Counted from the first letter of the stretch, positions 1 to 8,471 are shown. The stretch: 52,117 nucleotides of DNA from JABMOW01 sp964409335 (GCA_964409335.1 CAYPCW010000010.1:1-52117); one strand, 5' to 3'. The notes: generated by a model not told the origin, from the letters alone. Program-made: numbers and translations.

Positions 1-51
1 AACATAGGAATGAATGCGGGTGTTAACACAGTTAACTGTGGCAGTGAAAGA

Positions 52-1812
52 CTAGGGTTTTCTGCGGTTTCGGGCAGCCCCGGTGTTTTTTCGTTTTGCC
101 CCGTGAATCCGCCTGCCGGGTTTCCCGAAATTTGCTGATCCCCGATTTCTGGATTGGGGTCTTGAGGATGTCTCATATGCCGGTTTATCCTGTACAAACT
201 GAACCACCACCGGCACACTATCAAATATCTGACCCTGTAATGCAGCCATGAGCCGTGTTTCAGTTTGTTCTTCAATTTCAAAGAAGGAGAATGTATTCAT
301 GATTTCAATTTTACCAACGGTAGAGTTTCTTGAGTTCAATCCTTCATTGATGAGTCCCATTAAACGTGCAGGGGTCAGATTGTTTTTCGAACCCAGATTG
401 ATATGCAGTTTGGTAAACGGCGTTCTTCTTCTTTCTTCGCGGGTTCGTTTTTCTCGTCGGTTACGCCCATCACTCCCGGTGTGCTCTGTGATGTTAATAT
501 CTACAGCGTCTTTATAATATGCCAGAAACCGGTTAAACTCGGTAGAGACAAAATGTTTGATCAGGTCCTCCCTGCTCAACCACTCCAGTTTTTGGTAAAT
601 CGCCGGCAAAAACGGTCCAATCTGCTCTTCATCCACTTCAACTTGTTCAAGTTTATCCATGAGTGAAAAGAGTTGTTTTTGACAAATATCCTTTCCGCTG
701 GGGACGGACTCTTTTGAAAAACGGATACCGAATTTTTTTTCAATATCTCTGATTTTACCGGTTTCCCGCATATGGATGATAGCGATAGATATCCCGCTTT
801 TTCCCGCTCTGCCGGTACGTCCGCTCCGGTGGATATACACTTCGATATCATCGGGCAGATCAAAATTAATAATGTGGGAAAGATCAGTGACATCCAACCC
901 CCGTGCTGCCACATCGGTAGCGATCAGTAGTTGCAATTGACGCATTCGGAATCTGCCCATCACCTCGTCCCGCTGCGCCTGGGACAAATCGCCATGGATC
1001 GCATCGGCGTTGTAGCCGTCCTGCATGAATTTGGCGGCTACTTCTTTCGTCTCCTTCCGGGTACGGCAAAAGACAATCCCGTAAATATTTGGATTGATAT
1101 CGGCAATCCTTTTCAGAACCTCGTAGCGGTCCCGGGCATGAACCATATAGTACAGATGCCTCACATTTTCTGCACCGGTATTCATAGGCGTTGCAGAGAT
1201 TTCGATAGGAGAATTCATGTATTTTTTTGTGATTTTCATCACCTCATCCGACATGGTCGCTGAAAACAGCATGGTCTGCTTGTGATGATAGGTTGCCGCT
1301 AAAATGGCATCCAGGTCTTCTCTGAATCCCATGGTTAGCATTTCATCCGCCTCATCAAGCACCACCCGTGTGACGTTATCTAACTGCAATTTTTTTCGGT
1401 TGATGAGATCGTTCGCCCTTCCCGGCGTGGCCACAACCACCTGCGCTTCTTTGTTCAGTGCCCTGATCTGTGTATCCATACTGGCGCCGCCGTACACCGG
1501 AACAATGGTGATGCCCTTCAGATATTTGGAATAATTGGTCAGGTCCCGGCTGATTTGCATACAAAGTTCGCGGGTGGGACATAATATCAGTGTTTGTGGT
1601 TTTTTATTGTCAACATCTGTCCGCTGGATAACCGGCAATCCAAACGCCGCGGTTTTCCCGGTCCCTGTCTGCGCAAATGCGATCAAGTCCTGATCTGATG
1701 TTAATAAATGGGGAATCGTCTTTTCCTGGATGGGTGTGAGGGTTTCAAACCCAAGTTCCTGAACGGCATCCCGGATCCTGGGATCCAAGGCGATATCTGT
1801 GAAAGATTTCAT
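52..1812 (-). CDS. DEAD-box ATP-dependent RNA helicase (DeaD/CsdA-like)
   Basis: This 586-residue protein unwinds RNA duplexes using ATP, probably in ribosome assembly or mRNA turnover. Visible helicase motifs are AQTGTGKT (residues 47-54), PTREL (79-83), ATPGR (128-132), DEAD (153-156), SAT (184-186) and HRSGRTGRAG (328-337). Residues about 465-541 look like a DbpA-type RNA-binding domain, and a basic Arg/Gly-rich tail ends the protein; this layout is that of DeaD/CsdA. The ATG at 1812 is the only sensible start. The gene stands alone, with a long non-coding stretch upstream, which is common for cold-induced helicase genes. Family is certain; the exact orthologue is inferred. Confidence 0.95.
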   Translation of the reverse strand: MKSFTDIALDPRIRDAVQELGFETLTPIQEKTIPHLLTSDQDLIAFAQTGTGKTAAFGLPVIQRTDVDNKKPQTLILCPTRELCMQISRDLTNYSKYLKGITIVPVYGGASMDTQIRALNKEAQVVVATPGRANDLINRKKLQLDNVTRVVLDEADEMLTMGFREDLDAILAATYHHKQTMLFSATMSDEVMKITKKYMNSPIEISATPMNTGAENVRHLYYMVHARDRYEVLKRIADINPNIYGIVFCRTRKETKEVAAKFMQDGYNADAIHGDLSQAQRDEVMGRFRMRQLQLLIATDVAARGLDVTDLSHIINFDLPDDIEVYIHRSGRTGRAGKSGISIAIIHMRETGKIRDIEKKFGIRFSKESVPSGKDICQKQLFSLMDKLEQVEVDEEQIGPFLPAIYQKLEWLSREDLIKHFVSTEFNRFLAYYKDAVDINITEHTGSDGRNRREKRTREERRRTPFTKLHINLGSKNNLTPARLMGLINEGLNSRNSTVGKIEIMNTFSFFEIEEQTETRLMAALQGQIFDSVPVVVQFVQDKPAYETSSRPQSRNRGSANFGKPGRRIHGAKRKNTGAARNRRKP

Positions 1813-2344
1813 ATTTTATGAGGTCCGATTAAGCTGTGTAGCGAGTGTAATGGTTCGTGTTTTTTGCGGGTGTTATTCAAAAATGATATAAACTTATTAT
1901 TTTTATCGTCTCATATTACCAGATTAACCGGTCTCGGTGCTAATGTTAATTCAATGGTAAGAGATCACTTTCTTCAGTCGGGCTCTTAGGGGCACAATTC
2001 CGCCGGAGAGGCTCATCTGTACAACTGTGCAAGAATTAACCTGTCTGTTCTGCCGGGCAAGTACAGTTAATTCACTCAAAAATATACGCTCTGTGGATTG
2101 CCCTTCTGGTCCGTCGGGTCGGCACTGCCAGGGGGGATTAATATATTTGCACATCATACTAATCCACCTTAAAAAGTGGGGTTTGAGGGATAGGAAAAGA
2201 ATTTATATTATTCATACTATCAAATGTTGAAAATATTTTGTGATTGAATGTCGCTTTTCCGGCATGGACCTCCATCAAAATCACCCCCGGTTTTTTTTAT
2301 TTCTCTCTTGAAATTCTCAATGACAGGTGTTGTATTTTAGATGC
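1813..2344. other. Long intergenic region with clustered hairpins, possible structured RNA or 5' leader
   Basis: This region between divergent helicase and cysteine desulfurase genes has no convincing coding frame. A GC-richer core at about 1970-2140 sits in AT-rich flanks. It contains a strong stem (2033-2073) and weaker pairings on both sides, such as GCACA/TGTGC just before it and CTGG/CCAG near 2110-2135. It could be a leader of the helicase mRNA (minus strand), an independent small RNA, or decayed mobile DNA. It matches no RNA family that I can name. Confidence 0.35.
2033..2073. repeat. Long inverted repeat/hairpin
   Basis: GAATTAAC plus TGT (2033-2044, with one bulged C) pairs with ACAGTTAATTC (2063-2073), giving 11 base pairs. 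The loop contains a second small stem, TGCC-G-GGCA. No T-run follows on either strand, so it does not look like an intrinsic terminator. Confidence 0.6.
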
Positions 2345-3502
2345 ATGTCACACAGGGATAATATCTATCTGGACAATCAGGCGACGACGGCGGTTGATCC
2401 GCGGGTTATGGACGCCATGCTTCCCTATTTCACCGAACACTACGGAAATCCCGCCAGCAGGAATCATGCATTCGGTTGGGAAGCCGCCGATGCGGTTGAA
2501 GTGGCGCGGGAAAAGGTGGCAAACCTGGTTCACTGCCGGCCGGGGGAGGTCATTTTCACCAGTGGCGCCACGGAGGCCGATAATTTAGCCCTGTCCGGGA
2601 TCGCTGCAGGCTACCGGGAAACCGGCAAAACCCACATCATCACCCTGAGAACGGAACATAAAGCTATTCTCGATACATGTGACCATCTGAAAAAAGAAGG
2701 ATTTCACGTGACTTGTCTGGACGTGAATTCCGACGGGCTGCTGGGGTTGGATCAATTGACGGATACGATCACCCGGAAGACCATTTTAGTTTCAGTCATG
2801 CATGGGAATAATGAGATTGGCGTGATACAGCCCATAGAAAAAATCGCCGGAATATGCGCAACAAATCGGATTCTGTTCCACACAGATGCAGCCCAATCTG
2901 CCGGGAAGATCCCCATCAATTTTTCGCACTGGGGAATAGACCTCCTGTCTCTTTCCGCCCATAAAATGTACGGGCCAAAAGGGGTGGGGGCGTTGGTGAT
3001 CCGTCGGAAATCCCCCCCTTTGCTGGTGAAACCGATCCTGTACGGCGGAGGGCATGAGCGGGGGATGCGATCCGGGACTCTCCCAGTGCCGTCAATTGTG
3101 GGGTTTGGTAAAGCCTGTGAACTTTCCATGAAAACCGTGGAGGAAGAATCCGCCCGTATCACCGGTCTTCGGAACCTTCTCCTGAAAGGATTAACCAATG
3201 AATTGACAGGAGTAACCGTGAACGGATCCATGGAATTCCGCCTGCCGGGTAACCTGAACCTGTCCTTTGCCGGGATCAATTCAGAAGCCCTCATCATGGG
3301 GATGCCCGGAATTGCGGTGTCGACAGGGTCTGCATGTAAGTCTTCTTCCAGTGCACCATCGTATGTTCTGAAAGCGTTGGGACGATCGGATGAAGAAGCG
3401 CATGCGTCTATCCGGTTGGGCATCGGGCGGTTCAATACAGAAGCGGAGATCAGCGTCGTAATTCGCCGTATCGTTGAGACAGTCACCAGATTACGCCGGT
3501 GA
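2345..3502 (+). CDS. Cysteine desulfurase (NifS/IscS family)
   Basis: This PLP enzyme takes sulfur from L-cysteine as a protein persulfide for Fe-S clusters or other thio-cofactors. I place the start at ATG 2345 (385 residues), giving the N-terminus MSHRDNIYLDNQATT. A GTG 18 bases upstream is also in frame but adds six residues not typical of the family. Visible features are the PLP lysine in LSAHKMYGPKG (K207), an upstream His in RTEHKA (H105) and the mobile-loop cysteine in STGSACKSSSSAPS (C331). The loop Cys followed by a Ser-rich stretch is typical of NifS/IscS. No scaffold protein gene (iscU/nifU) lies beside it, so the dedicated pathway is not resolved. Confidence 0.93.
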   Translation: MSHRDNIYLDNQATTAVDPRVMDAMLPYFTEHYGNPASRNHAFGWEAADAVEVAREKVANLVHCRPGEVIFTSGATEADNLALSGIAAGYRETGKTHIITLRTEHKAILDTCDHLKKEGFHVTCLDVNSDGLLGLDQLTDTITRKTILVSVMHGNNEIGVIQPIEKIAGICATNRILFHTDAAQSAGKIPINFSHWGIDLLSLSAHKMYGPKGVGALVIRRKSPPLLVKPILYGGGHERGMRSGTLPVPSIVGFGKACELSMKTVEEESARITGLRNLLLKGLTNELTGVTVNGSMEFRLPGNLNLSFAGINSEALIMGMPGIAVSTGSACKSSSSAPSYVLKALGRSDEEAHASIRLGIGRFNTEAEISVVIRRIVETVTRLRR

Positions 3503-3518
3503 TCTGCCCCCTGGACGC

Positions 3519-4274
3519 TTACAAAAGGTAAGTGAGGCGAACGCTTACAGACGTCATTAAAATCGGATGATAGATCATCCCCACCGAAATATGTACCCGC
3601 CGTTTTTCGATTTGTCCGCCCAGAATAAAAGACCGCGGAGCGGACGTAAATCCACCCAGTACATGCAGGGTTGGCCGTAGAGCAGACTTCCAGTAAATCT
3701 GATGATTTATCGGGTGTGGGATCTCCTTTTCCAGCCGGTAAATGACGGTCTGATTCTCAACAGGGCGGCTTTCAATGGTCACCAGCCCCCGCCTGGGAAT
3801 ATCTTCACGGATTGCAGACGAACTAAAAAATACCAGGTTATCATAATCGAGGGTAAGGATGATGTCATCAAATGGTTTCAATCGGGACACTAATCCTGCC
3901 GAAGCCACCGATGAGGATCCATATCCCTCGACTCTCACATGATATACGCTTAATTTCAGGGAATAATTCAATGCGGATATTTGTCCCCATGCGGCGTAAA
4001 ACCGCGCCATCGATTCCCGGTATAAGCGATCACCGGATGTGTACAGAGTTCCACCAAATTTGGTTTCCCCCACCGGGATTTGAAATCCCAGTTCGTATTG
4101 ATTCAGATAGGTGAAGGAAGGAAAATTCAATGATCCGCAGAAAAGATATGGCTGTCGGGTTTCGGTTACATCGGACGGATGCAGATAGGATTGCAACACA
4201 AAGTTTTCAAATGCCGCCATTGCCGGATGATAAAAAACAGTCAGGGTAAAAAGAATCAGATATTTTTTTGACAT
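3519..4274 (-). CDS. Exported protein of unknown function, possible outer-membrane beta-barrel
   Basis: This 251-residue protein is not recognised. The N-terminus (MSKKYLILFTLTVFYHPAMA) is a clear signal peptide with a likely cut after AMA. The rest alternates polar and hydrophobic residues, is rich in Tyr, Phe, Gly and Ser, and ends in short strand-like segments, finishing SVRLTYLL, as many outer-membrane barrels do. It lies downstream of the FtsB-like gene on the same strand with a gap of about 50 bases, and converges with cysteine desulfurase 16 bases away. Barrel topology is an inference; it could also be a periplasmic beta protein. Confidence 0.75.
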   Translation of the reverse strand: MSKKYLILFTLTVFYHPAMAAFENFVLQSYLHPSDVTETRQPYLFCGSLNFPSFTYLNQYELGFQIPVGETKFGGTLYTSGDRLYRESMARFYAAWGQISALNYSLKLSVYHVRVEGYGSSSVASAGLVSRLKPFDDIILTLDYDNLVFFSSSAIREDIPRRGLVTIESRPVENQTVIYRLEKEIPHPINHQIYWKSALRPTLHVLGGFTSAPRSFILGGQIEKRRVHISVGMIYHPILMTSVSVRLTYLL

Positions 4275-4327
4275 TACCCTAAATTGCCGCCCGCTAAAAC
4301 GCTGGTCATGTCCATGACTTTCGAGAA

Positions 4328-4651
4328 TCAGTCTGAGGGTGAGACCGTGCGGTTGTCTTTGACACGAAAAACTTTTTCACCGGGTTTGACCATACGGAAC
4401 TTTTCACGGGCGATCTTTTCTATGTAGCCTAAATCCTCCTCAAGTCGTTTTTTTTCGATGTGGAGGGCATCCCGATAGTCCTTTAAATCGTTAATTTGGG
4501 AGATCAGGCGGTTATTTTCGCGTTTCAATTGAAAATACCGGATAAGCCCAAGATCACTGAAGGATAAAACCACCAATCCCATGATCAGCCCGGTAAAAAA
4601 GATCAGTTTACGGTTTTTTGAAGCATGCCTTGATTTTCTGGTTATCGGCAC
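4328..4651 (-). CDS. Septum formation initiator family protein (FtsB/DivIC-like)
   Basis: This is a small bitopic division protein of 107 residues. A basic N-terminus (to about residue 16) is followed by one membrane helix (about 17-38), then a coiled coil of charged heptads (about 40-80) and the family's ending, with IAREKFRMVKPGEKVF at about 80-95. FtsB and DivIC link the divisome proteins FtsL and FtsQ/DivIB. The start is a GTG that overlaps the enolase stop by 10 bases, so translation is probably coupled. The enolase-ftsB pair is conserved in many Gram-negative bacteria, which supports the call. Confidence 0.9.
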   Translation of the reverse strand: MPITRKSRHASKNRKLIFFTGLIMGLVVLSFSDLGLIRYFQLKRENNRLISQINDLKDYRDALHIEKKRLEEDLGYIEKIAREKFRMVKPGEKVFRVKDNRTVSPSD

Positions 4652-5925
4652 CCTAAAAATCCTATGTTTGCAAATGTAGCCCGGGACCCCAACTCTTCTT
4701 CGATTCGCAGCAATTGGTTATATTTTGCTACGCGGTCGGTCCGGGATGCAGACCCGGTTTTGATCTGCCCCACACCCGTGGCTACAGCAAAATCAGCGAT
4801 GGTAGTGTCTTCCGTTTCACCGGAACGATGGGAGATTACACAGGCAAAATCCGCGCTTTGGGCAAGGGCGATGGTATCTAAAGTTTCGCTGACTGTGCCA
4901 ATTTGGTTGAGTTTGATCAATATTGCATTCATGGATTTCTCATTAATGGCGCGCTTTAACCGAACAGGGTTTGTCACGGTCAGGTCATCACCCACCAACT
5001 GAATTCGTGAACCCAACTCACGTTGTTGAATCTGCCAACCGGACCAGTCATCCTCCGCTAACCCATCCTCGATTGAGATGATGGGGTATTTTTTGACGAG
5101 ATCATCATAGTAGGCAATAATCTCTTCGGACGTTAGCGACCGGTTTTCAGAGGCTAACTCATATCTGCCGGTTCGGGGCTGAAATATTCCGCTGGCAGCC
5201 ACATCCAGTGCGAGGAAAATTTGTTTTCCGATAGAATATCCGGTGTTGTTCGCTGCCTCCAGGATCACTTCGATGGCTTCTTCGTTGGAACGGAGGTTGG
5301 GTGCAAATCCGCCTTCATCACCTACCGAGGTGTTGAGTCCTTTTTTCCTGAGTACAATTTTCAGGTTGTGAAAAGTCTCCACACCCATCTGAAGCGCTTC
5401 GGAAAAGGAAGATGCCCCGATGGGAAACACCATAAATTCCTGGATATCCACATTGTTGTCTGCATGACTTCCGCCATTCAGGATGTTCATCATTGGTGCA
5501 GGCAATACGAAAGTATCACCGCTGTGCAGGTAGTCGTAGAGAGGTTTTCCGGCAGATATAGCCGCAGCCCGAACCGCTGCCGTGGACACGCCTAAAATGG
5601 CATTGGCGCCGAGGCGTCCTTTATTTTTCGTGCCGTCTAACGCCACCATATCAGCGTCATTCCGGCGGTAGTCTCCGGCGTCTCTTCCCGTCATCAGGTC
5701 TGCCAGTTCGCCATTGACATGGGCAACGGCTTTGGTAACGCTTTTCCCCATGTAAGCCGGTCCGCAGTCCCGAAGTTCAACAGCTTCATGTACTCCGGTA
5801 GAAGCGCCACTGGGGATAGCTGCCCGTTCAAAACTCCCATCCTGCAAAGTGATATCAACTTCGAGTGTGGGATTACCACGAGAATCCAGGATTTGTCTGG
5901 CATGTATGCGGGAAATGACGCTCAC
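4642..5925 (-). CDS. eno: Enolase (phosphopyruvate hydratase)
   Basis: This glycolytic enzyme interconverts 2-phosphoglycerate and phosphoenolpyruvate. I choose GTG 5925 as start (427 residues), giving MSVISRIHARQILDSRGNPT, the family's usual N-terminus; AAAGGA lies nine bases upstream. A TTG 18 bases further out is less likely because the Shine-Dalgarno sequence would be inside the gene. Visible active-site features are GDEGGF (E204), metal ligands D241, E286 and D313, K338 in ILIKLNQIG, and SHRSGETED starting at residue 365. Length and motifs are complete. The gene overlaps the downstream FtsB-like gene. Confidence 0.98.
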   Translation of the reverse strand: MSVISRIHARQILDSRGNPTLEVDITLQDGSFERAAIPSGASTGVHEAVELRDCGPAYMGKSVTKAVAHVNGELADLMTGRDAGDYRRNDADMVALDGTKNKGRLGANAILGVSTAAVRAAAISAGKPLYDYLHSGDTFVLPAPMMNILNGGSHADNNVDIQEFMVFPIGASSFSEALQMGVETFHNLKIVLRKKGLNTSVGDEGGFAPNLRSNEEAIEVILEAANNTGYSIGKQIFLALDVAASGIFQPRTGRYELASENRSLTSEEIIAYYDDLVKKYPIISIEDGLAEDDWSGWQIQQRELGSRIQLVGDDLTVTNPVRLKRAINEKSMNAILIKLNQIGTVSETLDTIALAQSADFACVISHRSGETEDTTIADFAVATGVGQIKTGSASRTDRVAKYNQLLRIEEELGSRATFANIGFLGCR

Positions 5926-6214
5926 GGTTCGGTTTCCTTTCAATTAAATTTGGTTCTGATTATTTGAATAACGATTGGGTAAATTTACCATCAGTGCAGT
6001 CTGTTGAATCAACGGGCTTTTCAGTATAAAATTTAATTTTTGTTTAATCATACTGAATTTATCTTATGCTATGTTAGATAATATAGGTAAATTATCCCAA
6101 TTAAATCATGGATATTTTTTGGACTTCAATCAAGGACTAAATTTTATTGTTAATCAGTCATTAGTTGAATTAAATTTTTGTCGAAGAATTAGTTATCATA
6201 AACTATAATATATA
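5926..6214. other. AT-rich intergenic region upstream of enolase and of an IS remnant
   Basis: This stretch of about 290 bases is strongly AT-rich with many stops in all frames. It must contain the minus-strand promoter of the enolase operon, but I cannot assign -35/-10 elements with confidence. It ends where IS3-like terminal sequence begins. Confidence 0.5.
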
Positions 6215-6277
6215 ATACTCCCCAAAATTAGGACCACTGGTTAAGTTGTAGATATGTTAATTTTAACCAGGGGCAAT

Positions 6278-6657
6278 ATGAAAACAAAAAGAAGAAAGTT
6301 CACATCAGCCTTTAAGGCTCAGGTTGTCATGGAAGCGTTCAGGGAGCGCGAGACATTACCTGCCTGTGCGAGCACGCAGACAGGTCAGAGCTTTCCAAAC
6401 GGCATGAGATCCATCCCAATATCATATCCAGGTGGAAGCGCGAGTTTCAGGACCGGGCGCCTGAGATCTTTGAAACACAGCCTCCTGAGGAAGATTTTGC
6501 AGCGGAACGGGACAAGCTCCATTCAATTATCGGACGTCTGCAGGTAGAGATGGAGTGGTTAAAAAAATTCTTTGAAGGCCGGACGATGACCCAGCTTCGC
6601 GGTTTCGGAAATCTGAGCCGGAACCTGCGGTTCGCGCCGTGCCGGGTCGTTTCCTGA
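6278..6657 (+). pseudogene. IS3-family transposase OrfA, broken by a 26-nt palindromic insert
   Basis: OrfA is the helix-turn-helix DNA-binding subunit of IS3 transposases. The gene starts at ATG 6278, after AGGGG, with MKTKRRKFTSAFKAQVVMEA. After codon 27 (RERETL) the frame is destroyed. Skipping bases 6359-6384 restores it: SELSKRHEIHPNIISRWKRE, then the usual leucine-zipper-like helix ending RLQVEMEWLKKF. The insert is 26 bases, not a multiple of three, so it caused the frameshift. Downstream of about 6590 the resemblance to OrfA fades and the frame stops at 6657. Confidence 0.85.
6359..6384. repeat. 26-nt palindromic insert within orfA
   Basis: The insert begins CCTGCCTGTGCG and ends CGCAGACAGG around a short AGCA centre. 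The arms pair imperfectly (about eight pairs plus one wobble). Its borders are set by the reading frame: deleting exactly these bases rejoins ...ETL to SELSKRH.... It shares its CCTGCCTG start and CAGG end with the insert at 6761-6799. Confidence 0.75.
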
Positions 6658-6715
6658 TGAATGACTTGCTGGTATCGGCAGGCATTCAGGTCAGTATGGA
6701 TGGCAAGGGGCGGGC

Positions 6716-6844
6716 AAGGAATACAAAGACCAAATCGACCGGATGGTGTATGAATTGTACCTGCCTGCGCCGCAAAGAGGAGCGTCGCGGCAGGCAGGCG
6801 GCCTTACCGAGGAAGAGATAAAGATTGTGGAGGGGGAGAAATGA
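6716..6844 (+). pseudogene. C-terminal tail of a DNA methyltransferase/restriction protein
   Basis: Only the last codons remain. The frame reads KEYKDQIDRMVYELY, then a 13-codon foreign insert, then GLTEEEIKIVEGEK and stop. ELYGLTEEEIKIVEG is a very common ending of Eco57I/TaqI-like and related N6-adenine methyltransferases of restriction systems. The catalytic domain (NPPY motif) is absent from the window. The 5' limit is approximate, since it is the first recognisable codon. The stop overlaps the ATG of the next gene as ATGA, suggesting that the RAYT gene once followed a restriction-modification gene directly. Confidence 0.75.
6761..6799. repeat. 39-nt palindromic in-frame insert in methyltransferase tail
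   Basis: The outer arms CCTGCCTGC (from 6760) and GCAGGCAGG (to 6798) are perfect nine-base complements around a 21-base centre. The insert adds exactly 13 codons (LPAPQRGASRQAG) between ELY and GLTEEE, a point where the family has none. It is similar in its ends to the 26-nt insert at 6359-6384. Confidence 0.75.
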
Positions 6845-7191
6845 AATACAACCCTGACATTCATCACCGACGTTCTATCCGTTTGAAGGGATATGATTAT
6901 ACACAGCCGGGCGGGTATTTCGTTACCATTTGCACGCAAAACCGCGCATATTTGTTTGGAGACATTCAGAACGGAGAAATGGAATTAAATGATGCGGGAC
7001 AAATGGTTATGAAATGGTGTCATGAATTGGAAAATAAATTCCCGGATATCAAACACGATGCATGTATATGTATGCCGAACCATATCCATTTTATTGTGAT
7101 AAACCACGCCACCGTTGTTTCCGTAGGGGCAGACCTGCGTGTCTGCCCCGATAAACCGGGCGAACCCGATAAAAATTATACAGGTTCATAA
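6841..7191 (+). pseudogene. REP-associated tyrosine transposase (RAYT, Y1/IS200-like), truncated
   Basis: RAYTs are single-strand-specific Y1 transposases linked to REP palindromes. The N-terminus is well preserved: HHRRSIRLKGYDYTQPGGYFVTICTQNR (residues 8-35), with the acidic block FGDIQNGEMELNDAGQMV and the metal-binding MPNHIHFIVI (about 79-88). After residue 94 the frame passes through a GC-rich hairpin (7126-7149) and stops at 116, before the catalytic-tyrosine helix that full proteins (roughly 170-250 residues) contain. No continuation is seen in other frames to 7484. It is inactive as annotated. Confidence 0.85.
7126..7149. repeat. REP-like perfect hairpin inside the RAYT gene
   Basis: GGGGCAGAC (7126-7134) and GTCTGCCCC (7141-7149) are perfect complements around the loop CTGCGT. 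Sequences of this form are typical REP palindromes, and the encoded peptide GADLRVCP is frequently seen in RAYT-type proteins, from memory of the family. Confidence 0.7.
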
Positions 7192-7484
7192 AATTAACAA
7201 TCGATCAGGAAGAACATCATCATATACAACACGGTTGACGGCAAAGGTCCCCCCATTAAAAATGATCAGACAAAATTTCCCTAAAGTAGAAATTAGCGTC
7301 CTATCCCCTGCAAAAAGCCAGAATAACAAATTGAAAAGTAAGGCGATTTTTCAACATTATGTTCCCATCGGAAAAGCATAGATTAAGACGCACCAGTTGC
7401 CGGATAAAATATACTTAAGTGAAGGGATAATTATTTCAAAGCCCGGCAAATGGCCAGAATTATCCAAACAATATATTAAAATTA
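7192..7484. other. Non-coding stretch after the RAYT remnant
   Basis: About 290 bases with short open frames only, none resembling a known protein or the missing RAYT C-terminus. Probably decayed mobile DNA plus the promoter region of the following transferase gene. Confidence 0.4.
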
Positions 7485-8471
7485 ATGATTGTAGTTCATC
7501 GATATTCGAATCAATATCGCCCAAAATGGGACCAGTTTATTGCCCGTTCCAACAACGGCACACTCTTTCATTACCGTGACTTTTTGATTTACCATCTCGA
7601 CAGAACATTCATTGACCATTCCCTTATTTTTACATCGAAAAGCGGGATCATCGCCGTCTTCCCGGCTGCAGAGGTGATTGACGGAGAAGACCGGGTGTTG
7701 TACTCTCACCCCGGCGCCAGTTTCGGCGGATTTATCACCGGTCATCTGCGCTATTCAGAAACCTGCCGGATTCTGGATGCATTCGGGGAATATTGCAAAA
7801 ATCTTAAATTCAACCGAACGTTTTTCATCCAGCCTCCGCTCATGTATTTCCAACGATTTGATGAAACGCTGCACTACTCCCTGAACTGGTACGGATATCA
7901 GGTCACCGAGCGGTATATTTCCAGTATTATCCGGCTGGACCACACCGCCGAGGAGATCATTCTGAATGCCTGTCACCTGAAAAACAGAACCTTCGGATTT
8001 TACGAGAAATTACAGTCAGCTCATCAGGTGCGATTCGAATGGACGAATGATTTCGACTCATTTTATCCCATTCTGCTGAAAAATAAAAAACGGCATAGAT
8101 CGGTACCCACTCACTCGTTGGCTGAACTTTTCCGACTGGATGAATTGCTGCCGGGGAAACTGCATCTGCTTTTAGTATATTCCCGGGACCAACTTATCGG
8201 TGGAACGCTAAGCCTGTTGGCAAATGACCGAACCGGGATCATTTTTTATAACATGATTGATTATCGATTCAGAGCATATCACCCGGCTGAATTACAGATT
8301 TTTGAAACCATCCGGTGGGCGAAAGCGCAGGGATTGTTGTATCTGGATTTTGGGGTGTCACATGACCCAAAGGCTGAGGATCCGCTGTCGCCGGTTCCAT
8401 CACTTATCCGCTTCAAAGAAGAATTCGGATCGGCTGGTCTGATTCGACGGGTATATGAAAAACAGTTTTAG
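7485..8471 (+). CDS. GNAT/FemAB-like aminoacyl- or acyltransferase
   Basis: This protein of 328 residues resembles the FemAB/BioF2-like acetyltransferase group (PF13480 type). Such proteins attach amino acids or acyl groups to cell-wall or surface-polymer precursors, or act in exopolysaccharide clusters. Two related GNAT halves can be traced. The second carries the usual core, with residues about 165-235 (RHRSVPTHSLAELFRLDELL then a strand with IGGTLSLL) and YHPAELQIFETIRWAKAQG with YLDFGVS (about 265-300). No signal peptide is visible, so it is cytoplasmic. The next genes are a flippase and glycosyltransferases, which fits a surface-polymer role. The substrate is unknown. Confidence 0.75.
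   Translation: MIVVHRYSNQYRPKWDQFIARSNNGTLFHYRDFLIYHLDRTFIDHSLIFTSKSGIIAVFPAAEVIDGEDRVLYSHPGASFGGFITGHLRYSETCRILDAFGEYCKNLKFNRTFFIQPPLMYFQRFDETLHYSLNWYGYQVTERYISSIIRLDHTAEEIILNACHLKNRTFGFYEKLQSAHQVRFEWTNDFDSFYPILLKNKKRHRSVPTHSLAELFRLDELLPGKLHLLLVYSRDQLIGGTLSLLANDRTGIIFYNMIDYRFRAYHPAELQIFETIRWAKAQGLLYLDFGVSHDPKAEDPLSPVPSLIRFKEEFGSAGLIRRVYEKQF

Larger units (their letters stand above)
6215..6657 (+). mobile_element. Left part of a decayed IS3-family insertion sequence
   Basis: Starting near 6215, the segment with CCCCAAAATTAGGACC resembles the terminal inverted repeat that precedes orfA in many IS3-family elements, and a broken orfA follows it. No orfB and no right-hand terminal repeat can be found downstream; from about 6600 onward the sequence changes to an unrelated methyltransferase fragment. 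The element is therefore a left-end remnant that cannot move by itself. Confidence 0.7.

Noticed and set aside
2752..3486. A 244-codon open frame on the minus strand
   Set aside because: It lies wholly within the cysteine desulfurase gene, which has all catalytic residues. Its Arg/Pro-rich product is typical of an antisense shadow.
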